Origin: Burkholderiaceae bacterium
GTDB taxonomy: Bacteria; Pseudomonadota; Gammaproteobacteria; Burkholderiales; Burkholderiaceae
Reading direction: 5' to 3'
Assembly: GCA_025057735.1 (NCBI GenBank)
Contig: JANWUU010000273.1
Span: 1 to 10,928, forward strand
Length of the DNA: 10,928 nt
A model generated the notes under the pieces. That model ran no database searches and was not told the DNA's origin. It was given only the letters and a program-made list of their open reading frames with translations. The first letter of the stretch is position 1. Each line of letters starts with the position of its first letter. Below, one piece after another: positions 7,332-10,928 of the stretch. The position numbers and the translations under genes were made by a program.

Positions 7332-7370
7332 AGCGCGGCTTATCGGCCGATCGTCCGTGCCCCTCGCCCG

Positions 7371-7376
7371 AATAAT
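7371..7376 (+). promoter_or_regulatory. Possible -10 element for the flgB operon
   Basis: AATAAT differs from TATAAT at one base and lies 30 bases upstream of the flgB ATG. No matching -35 hexamer is present 16-18 bases upstream, as would be the case for an activator-dependent promoter. It is the only AT-rich hexamer in the region. Weak call. Confidence 0.25.
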
Positions 7377-7399
7377 CGGCAGCGACGGACAAAGCTTGA
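7373..7399 (-). promoter_or_regulatory. Sigma-28-like promoter for flgA
   Basis: On the - strand: TCAAGCTT, 11 bases, GCCGATTA. Against TAAAGTTT-N11-GCCGATAA this is 6 of 8 and 7 of 8 with exact spacing. Transcription would begin near 7366, giving a flgA leader of about 89 bases that contains the palindrome cluster. The -10 element overlaps an AATAAT on the + strand (7371-7376) that could serve flgB. Confidence 0.6.
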
Positions 7400-7406
7400 G
7401 ACGCGC

Positions 7407-7817
7407 ATGCTGGACCGACTGACGCAGGCCCTGGACTTCAATGCGGCGGCGCTATCGCTGCGCGCGGAACGCACGCGCGTGCTGGCGGCCAACATCGCCA
7501 ACGCCGACACGCCGCACTACAAGGCGCGCGACTTCGATTTCCGCGCCGCGCTGGCGCAGGCCACCGGCGCCCGCACGGGTCCCGCCGCTGCGCTGGCGCG
7601 CACGCAGGCCGCCCACCTGCCGGCGGCTGCCGGCAGCGCGGCGCAGCCCACCCTGCTGTACCGGGTGCCGCTGCAGACGGCGCTCGACGCCAACACGGTG
7701 GAACTGGAGGTGGAGCGCGCCGCGTTCGCCGACAACACGGTTCGTTACGAGGCCAGCCTGCGCTTTTTAAACGGCCAGATCCGCACCCTGCTGATGGCGA
7801 TCAACGGCCAGTCATGA
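7407..7817 (+). CDS. flgB: Flagellar proximal rod protein FlgB
   Basis: A 136-residue rod subunit, exported by the flagellar type III system and placed at the base of the rod. The N-terminal rod motif is clear: RTRVLAANIANADTPHYKARDFDF (about residues 22-45). The middle is an Ala/Pro-rich variable stretch (about 50-80). The C-terminal helix region has NTVELEVERAAFADNTVRYEASLRFLN, typical of FlgB. No signal peptide, as expected. The frame is open far upstream across flgA on the other strand, so the ATG was chosen by homology: the protein begins MLDRLTQALDF. The Shine-Dalgarno is weak (TTGAG about eight bases upstream). First gene of flgBCDEF, divergent from flgA. Confidence 0.94.
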   Translation: MLDRLTQALDFNAAALSLRAERTRVLAANIANADTPHYKARDFDFRAALAQATGARTGPAAALARTQAAHLPAAAGSAAQPTLLYRVPLQTALDANTVELEVERAAFADNTVRYEASLRFLNGQIRTLLMAINGQS

Positions 7818-7846
7818 GCAGCGCGTGCAGGCGCGCTCCGCGCTGC
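7818..7846 (+). repeat. Hairpin between flgB and flgC
   Basis: Immediately after the flgB stop, GCAGCGCG (7818-7825) pairs perfectly with CGCGCTGC (7839-7846) around a 13-base loop. No T-run follows, so it is not a canonical terminator. It sits in the widest gap of the operon (85 bases) and could stabilise the upstream mRNA end or attenuate read-through. Confidence 0.4.
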
Positions 7847-7902
7847 GGTGAAGAAACGGAGCGCTGACGGACGATCGCCACCAACCGACGAGGGCAAACC
7901 GC

Positions 7903-8310
7903 ATGTCACTGTTCAAGGTCTTCAGCATCTCCGGCTCGGCGGTCGCCGCCCAGAGCCAGCGTCTGAACGTGGTGGCGAGCAATCTCGCCAACGCCGACTC
8001 CGTCGCCGGTCCGGATGGACGGCCGTACAAGGCGCGCCAGGTGGTGTTCCAGACGCATTGGGTGGACGCAGATCCGGCGAGCGCCGGCGTGCGCGTGGCG
8101 GCGGTGGTGGAGGACGGCGCCACCCCGCGCCGCGTCCATGATCCCGACCATCCGCTCGCCGACGCCGACGGCTACGTGACGATGAGCAACGTCAACGTGG
8201 TCGAGGAGATGGTCAACATGATCTCCGCCTCGCGCAGCTACCAGACCAACGTGGACGTGATGAACGCCGCCAAGGGTCTGCTGCTGAAAACCCTGCAGAT
8301 GGGGTCGTAG
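7903..8310 (+). CDS. flgC: Flagellar proximal rod protein FlgC
   Basis: A 135-residue rod subunit, close to the usual length of FlgC. The N-terminal rod signature is [16 protein letters not shown] (about residues 18-33), followed by YKARQVVFQ. The C-terminus has the family ending [20 protein letters not shown] and then [14 protein letters not shown] (about 95-134), whose amphipathic helix packs with the N-terminal helix. No export signal peptide, as expected for a type III substrate. ATG is preceded by GAGGG eight bases upstream (7890-7894). Gaps are 85 bases to flgB and 55 bases to flgD, all in the same orientation. Confidence 0.96.
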   Translation: MSLFKVFSISGSAVAAQSQRLNVVASNLANADSVAGPDGRPYKARQVVFQTHWVDADPASAGVRVAAVVEDGATPRRVHDPDHPLADADGYVTMSNVNVVEEMVNMISASRSYQTNVDVMNAAKGLLLKTLQMGS

Positions 8311-8365
8311 GCGCGCCACCCGACCGCCGTCGGCTGCCGGCCGACCGCAACCGAGAGACCGATCG

Positions 8366-9034
8366 ATGAGCACCGTTTCCACCCTGACTTCCCAGATCGA
8401 CGGCACCGCCACGGCCGGCCGCGGCAATGGGGTGACCACGGCCAAGGAGCTGAACGACCGCTTCCTGCGGCTGCTGATCGCGCAGATGAAAAACCAGGAT
8501 CCGCTCAATCCCCTGGACAACGCGCAGGTCACCTCGCAGATGGCGCAGATCAGCACCGTCACCGGGGTCAACGGCCTGACCGAGACGGTGGCCAAGCTGC
8601 TGGCGCAGTTCGAGCGGCTGGAGACGCTGCAGGCGGCGCAGCTCACGGGCCGCACCGTGCTGGTCGAGGGCCGCACGCTGGCGCTGGCGGCCGAAGGCGC
8701 CGCCAGCGGCGGCTTCGAGCTGAACCTACCCGCCGAGCGGGTGACAGTGGAGATCCGCGACGGTGCCGGCCAGCTCGTCCGCACGCTCACCTTGCCGCGC
8801 CAGGAGGCGGGCGTGGCGCGCTTCGAGTGGGACGGCCTGACCGATGCCGGCGCGCGCGCCGCCGCCGGCGCATACACGTTCACGGTGAAGGCGGTCAGCG
8901 GCAACAGCGAAATCTCCGCCACCGCGCTGGCGGCGCGGCGGGTGGAAGGCGTGCGCCGCCTCAACGGCCAGCTGCAACTGTTGCTCGCCGGCGGCGGCAC
9001 CGTCGCCTATGACGACATCCGGCAGATTCTTTGA
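8366..9034 (+). CDS. flgD: Flagellar hook cap / hook assembly protein FlgD
   Basis: A 222-residue protein that caps the growing hook and is discarded afterwards. The N-terminal conserved block contains ELNDRFLRLLIAQMKNQDPL followed by NPLDNAQVTSQMAQIS and GVNGL (about residues 28-75). The C-terminal part resembles the FlgD Tudor/Ig-like module: GRTVLVEGRTL, then VTVEIRDGAGQLVRTL, an FEWDG turn, AGAYTFTVKAV, and a final GGTVAYDDIRQIL. Length is normal for the family. GAGAG lies eight bases before ATG. The stop is 11 bases before flgE. Cytoplasmic until exported through the flagellar type III apparatus. Confidence 0.95.
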   Translation: MSTVSTLTSQIDGTATAGRGNGVTTAKELNDRFLRLLIAQMKNQDPLNPLDNAQVTSQMAQISTVTGVNGLTETVAKLLAQFERLETLQAAQLTGRTVLVEGRTLALAAEGAASGGFELNLPAERVTVEIRDGAGQLVRTLTLPRQEAGVARFEWDGLTDAGARAAAGAYTFTVKAVSGNSEISATALAARRVEGVRRLNGQLQLLLAGGGTVAYDDIRQIL

Positions 9035-9043
9035 GAGGAAGGA
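9035..9043 (+). promoter_or_regulatory. Shine-Dalgarno of flgE (decides the start)
   Basis: GAGGAAGGA-type purine tract directly before ATG 9046, with the AAGGA part two bases from the start and AGGA at 9036-9039 six bases from it. It rules out the in-frame TTG at 9031, which would lie upstream of the tract. Confidence 0.65.
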
Positions 9044-9045
9044 CG

Positions 9046-10266
9046 ATGAGTTTCCAGCAGGGATTATCGGGTCTGAACGTTGCAGCCAGAAGCCTGGACG
9101 CGATCGGCAACAACATCGCCAACGCCTCGACCGTGGGCTTCAAGGCGGCGCGGGCGGAATTTGCCGACGTGTTCGCCAATTCGCTCGCCGGCGGCAGCGG
9201 CGTGCAGATCGGCATCGGCGCCAAGGTGGCGGCGGTGCGGCAGCAGTTCACGCAGGGCAACATCGCCACCACCTCGAATCCGCTCGACGTGGCGATCAAC
9301 GGCAACGGCTTTTTCCGCCTGTCGACCAACGGCGCGATCAGCTACACGCGCAACGGCCAGTTCGCGCTCGACCGCGACGGCTATCTGGTGACCGCCAACG
9401 GCGCCCGCCTGACCGGTTATCCGGCCGACGCCAATGGCCAGGTGGTCGCCTCCACCCCGGTGGACCTGCGGCTGTCGCTTGCCAACATCGCGCCGCGCGC
9501 GACCTCCGAGGCCTGGATGTCGCTGAACCTCGATTCGCGCGAGGCGCCGCCGACCTCGGCCTTCAGCATCAGCAACCCGGCCAGCTACAACTCGTCCACC
9601 GCCATGACGGTGTACGACTCGCAGGGCAATGCGCACACGCTGACCACGTATTTCCGCAAGACCGGCGCCAACACCTGGGACGTGTACGCCGCCGGCGACG
9701 GCAGCCTGCTGAACGGCGGTGCGCCGATCGGCACGCTTACGTTCAACGCCAGCGGCACGCTGGCGGCGGATGTGACCATGAACGTGTCGATGCCGCTGAC
9801 CAACGGTGCCACCTCGCCGCTGGCGTTTCCGCTCACCTTCCCGGCGCGCGACATGACGCAGTTCGGCGTCAACTTCGCGGTCAGCGAACTGCGCCAGGAC
9901 GGTTTCACCACCGGCCGCCTGGCCGGCTTCGCGATCGGCGAGGACGGCGTGATCCTCGGCCGCTACAGCAACGGCCAGTCGCGCGCAATGGGGCAGATCG
10001 TGCTCGCCAACTTCGTCAACGCCCAGGGGCTGGTGTCGCTCGGCAACAACCAGTGGGCGGAGAGTTCCGATTCGGGCCAGCCGCTGGTCGCGGCGCCCGG
10101 CTCCGGCACGCTCGGCGTGCTGCAGTCCGGCGCGCTGGAGGAGGCGAACGTCGATCTGACCGAGGAGCTGGTCAAGATGATCACCGCGCAGCGGGTCTAC
10201 CAGGCGAACGCGCAGACCATCCGCACGCAGGACCAGATTCAGCAGACGCTGGTGAACCTGCGCTGA
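9046..10266 (+). CDS. flgE: Flagellar hook protein FlgE
   Basis: A 406-residue hook subunit, within the usual 400-residue size. N-terminal rod/hook domain: LSGLNVAARSLDAIGNNIAN then ASTVGFKAARAEF (residues 7-42). After it comes the conserved NPLDVAINGNGFFRL, YTRNGQFALDRDGYLV and the D1 strand regions. The central part (about 165-300) includes TAMTVYDSQGNAHTLTTYF and NTWDVYAAG, typical of the D2 domain. The C-terminus has GALEEANVDLTEELVKMI, AQRVYQANAQTIRTQD and QQTLVNLR, which forms the inner coiled coil. ATG 9046 is set by the strong Shine-Dalgarno and by the MSFQQGLSGL start. It begins 11 bases after flgD and ends 15 bases before flgF. Confidence 0.97.
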   Translation: MSFQQGLSGLNVAARSLDAIGNNIANASTVGFKAARAEFADVFANSLAGGSGVQIGIGAKVAAVRQQFTQGNIATTSNPLDVAINGNGFFRLSTNGAISYTRNGQFALDRDGYLVTANGARLTGYPADANGQVVASTPVDLRLSLANIAPRATSEAWMSLNLDSREAPPTSAFSISNPASYNSSTAMTVYDSQGNAHTLTTYFRKTGANTWDVYAAGDGSLLNGGAPIGTLTFNASGTLAADVTMNVSMPLTNGATSPLAFPLTFPARDMTQFGVNFAVSELRQDGFTTGRLAGFAIGEDGVILGRYSNGQSRAMGQIVLANFVNAQGLVSLGNNQWAESSDSGQPLVAAPGSGTLGVLQSGALEEANVDLTEELVKMITAQRVYQANAQTIRTQDQIQQTLVNLR

Positions 10267-10281
10267 GGCTAGGACGCCGCG

Positions 10282-10928
10282 ATGGACCGCGTCATTTACA
10301 CCGGCATGGCCGCCGCCAAGCACCTGCTGCACCGGCAGGAGACGCTGGCCAACAATTTGGCCAATGCCAACACCACCGGCTTTCGCGCCGAACTGGTGGC
10401 GCTGCGCGCGGTGCCGTTGCGCGGCCAGGAAGCCGGCACGCGCGTGGCGACGGTGGAGACGACCCTCGGTGCGGACTTCACGCCGGGGCCGATGATCGCC
10501 ACCGGGCGCGATCTGGACGTGGCCATCCAGGGGGCTGGCTGGCTGGCGGTGCAGGCGCCCGACGGCGGCGAGGCCTACACGCGCAACGGCAGCCTGCAGG
10601 TGGCGGCTGACGGCACGTTGACGCTGCCGAACGGGCTGCCGGTGCTGGGCGAGGGCGGTCCGCTCGTGGTGCCGGCCAACGCCAGCGTGACGGTGGCGCC
10701 CGACGGCACCGTCAGCGCCAGGGTGGCTGGCCAGGCGGCGGTCAATGCGGTCGGCCGCCTGAAACTGGTCAATCCACCGACCGAGGCACTCGTCAAGGGC
10801 ACCGACGGCCTGTTCCGCCTGCGCGGCGGCGAGGCGGCCGATGCCGATCCGAACGTGCGCGTGGCCGCCGGCACGCTGGAAGGCAGCAACGTGAACGTGG
10901 TGGAGGCGATGGTCGGAATGATCGCCGC
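10282..10928 (+). CDS. flgF: Flagellar basal-body rod protein FlgF (3' truncated by window end)
   Basis: The first 215 residues of a rod protein usually near 245-250 residues; the frame is open to the last base. The start is MDRVIYTGMAAAKHLLHRQ followed by TLANNLANANTTGFRAEL, the FlgF/FlgG-type N-terminal rod domain. GRDLDVAIQGAGWLAVQ and AYTRNGSLQVAADGTL (about residues 76-115) match the FlgE/F/G central motif, and GTLEGSNVNVVEAMVGMIA begins the C-terminal rod domain. The short PLRGQEAGTRVAT region and lack of a long insert fit FlgF better than FlgG. AGGA at 10271-10274 is seven bases before ATG. It follows flgE by 15 bases in the flgB operon. Confidence 0.93.
   Translation, partial: MDRVIYTGMAAAKHLLHRQETLANNLANANTTGFRAELVALRAVPLRGQEAGTRVATVETTLGADFTPGPMIATGRDLDVAIQGAGWLAVQAPDGGEAYTRNGSLQVAADGTLTLPNGLPVLGEGGPLVVPANASVTVAPDGTVSARVAGQAAVNAVGRLKLVNPPTEALVKGTDGLFRLRGGEAADADPNVRVAAGTLEGSNVNVVEAMVGMIA

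Noticed and set aside
7321..7350. Sigma-54 type (GG-N10-GC) promoter for flgB
   Set aside because: TGGCGCG is present but the GC doublet is at 11 bases and there is no TTGC; the resemblance is due to the GC palindrome.
6550..7392. - strand frame of 280 codons overlapping flgA in another frame
   Set aside because: Shadow of flgA: the flgA frame has the signal peptide and SAF-like motifs, this one is Arg/Gly-rich.
5971..7422. 483-codon + strand frame across flgN, flgM and flgA
   Set aside because: It covers three recognisable - strand genes and their promoter gap; Arg/Ala/Pro/Ser-rich with no domain.
9031..9045. TTG 9031 as the flgE start
   Set aside because: It lies upstream of the Shine-Dalgarno tract, and the conserved hook protein N-terminus begins at ATG 9046.
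9064..10332. 422-codon - strand frame opposite flgE
   Set aside because: Antisense shadow of a strongly conserved hook gene, with an Arg/His/Val-rich composition typical of GC-rich antisense frames.
9009..10610. 533-codon + strand frame over flgE and the start of flgF
   Set aside because: Out-of-frame shadow of flgE; low-complexity Arg/Gly/Ala composition and no family motif.

Overview
The window is very GC-rich chromosomal DNA with G or C at most third codon positions. It comes from a flagellated Gram-negative proteobacterium, most likely a betaproteobacterium. That placement rests on the flgNMA / flgBCDEF divergent layout and the style of the chemoreceptor; a gammaproteobacterium cannot be excluded from the sequence alone. 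Coding density is high, with no gene-free stretch over 300 bases and no RNA genes, mobile elements or CRISPR seen.

Left half (1-5720, all + strand): a tightly packed signalling cluster. It holds the signalling half of a methyl-accepting chemotaxis protein (truncated by the window edge), two tandem paralogous periplasmic substrate-binding proteins of the NMT1/THI5-like type, and an 894-residue membrane protein with periplasmic sensor, HAMP-like, PAS-like, GGDEF and EAL regions. Junctions are a 4-base GTGA overlap (if the most upstream start is used), a 28-base gap and a 2-base gap, so co-transcription is likely. No ABC permease or ATPase lies between or after the binding proteins. I infer that they serve as ligand receptors for the membrane cyclic-di-GMP enzyme, and perhaps for the chemoreceptor, rather than for uptake. 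The NspS-MbaA pair of Vibrio cholerae is a precedent for that arrangement.

Right half (5885-10928): the flagellar rod and hook region. On the - strand are flgA (P-ring chaperone), flgM (anti-sigma-28) and flgN (export chaperone). On the + strand are flgB and flgC (rod), flgD (hook cap), flgE (hook) and the start of flgF (rod, cut by the window end). Two - strand sites have sigma-28 architecture with exact 11-base spacing, one ahead of flgM and one ahead of flgA. The 129-base flgA/flgB divergent region also holds an unusual cluster of perfect palindromes.

Together the window joins a putative ligand-responsive c-di-GMP and chemotaxis module to the structural genes of the organelle such modules commonly control. 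The two halves are convergent and separated by 164 bases with no canonical terminator visible.
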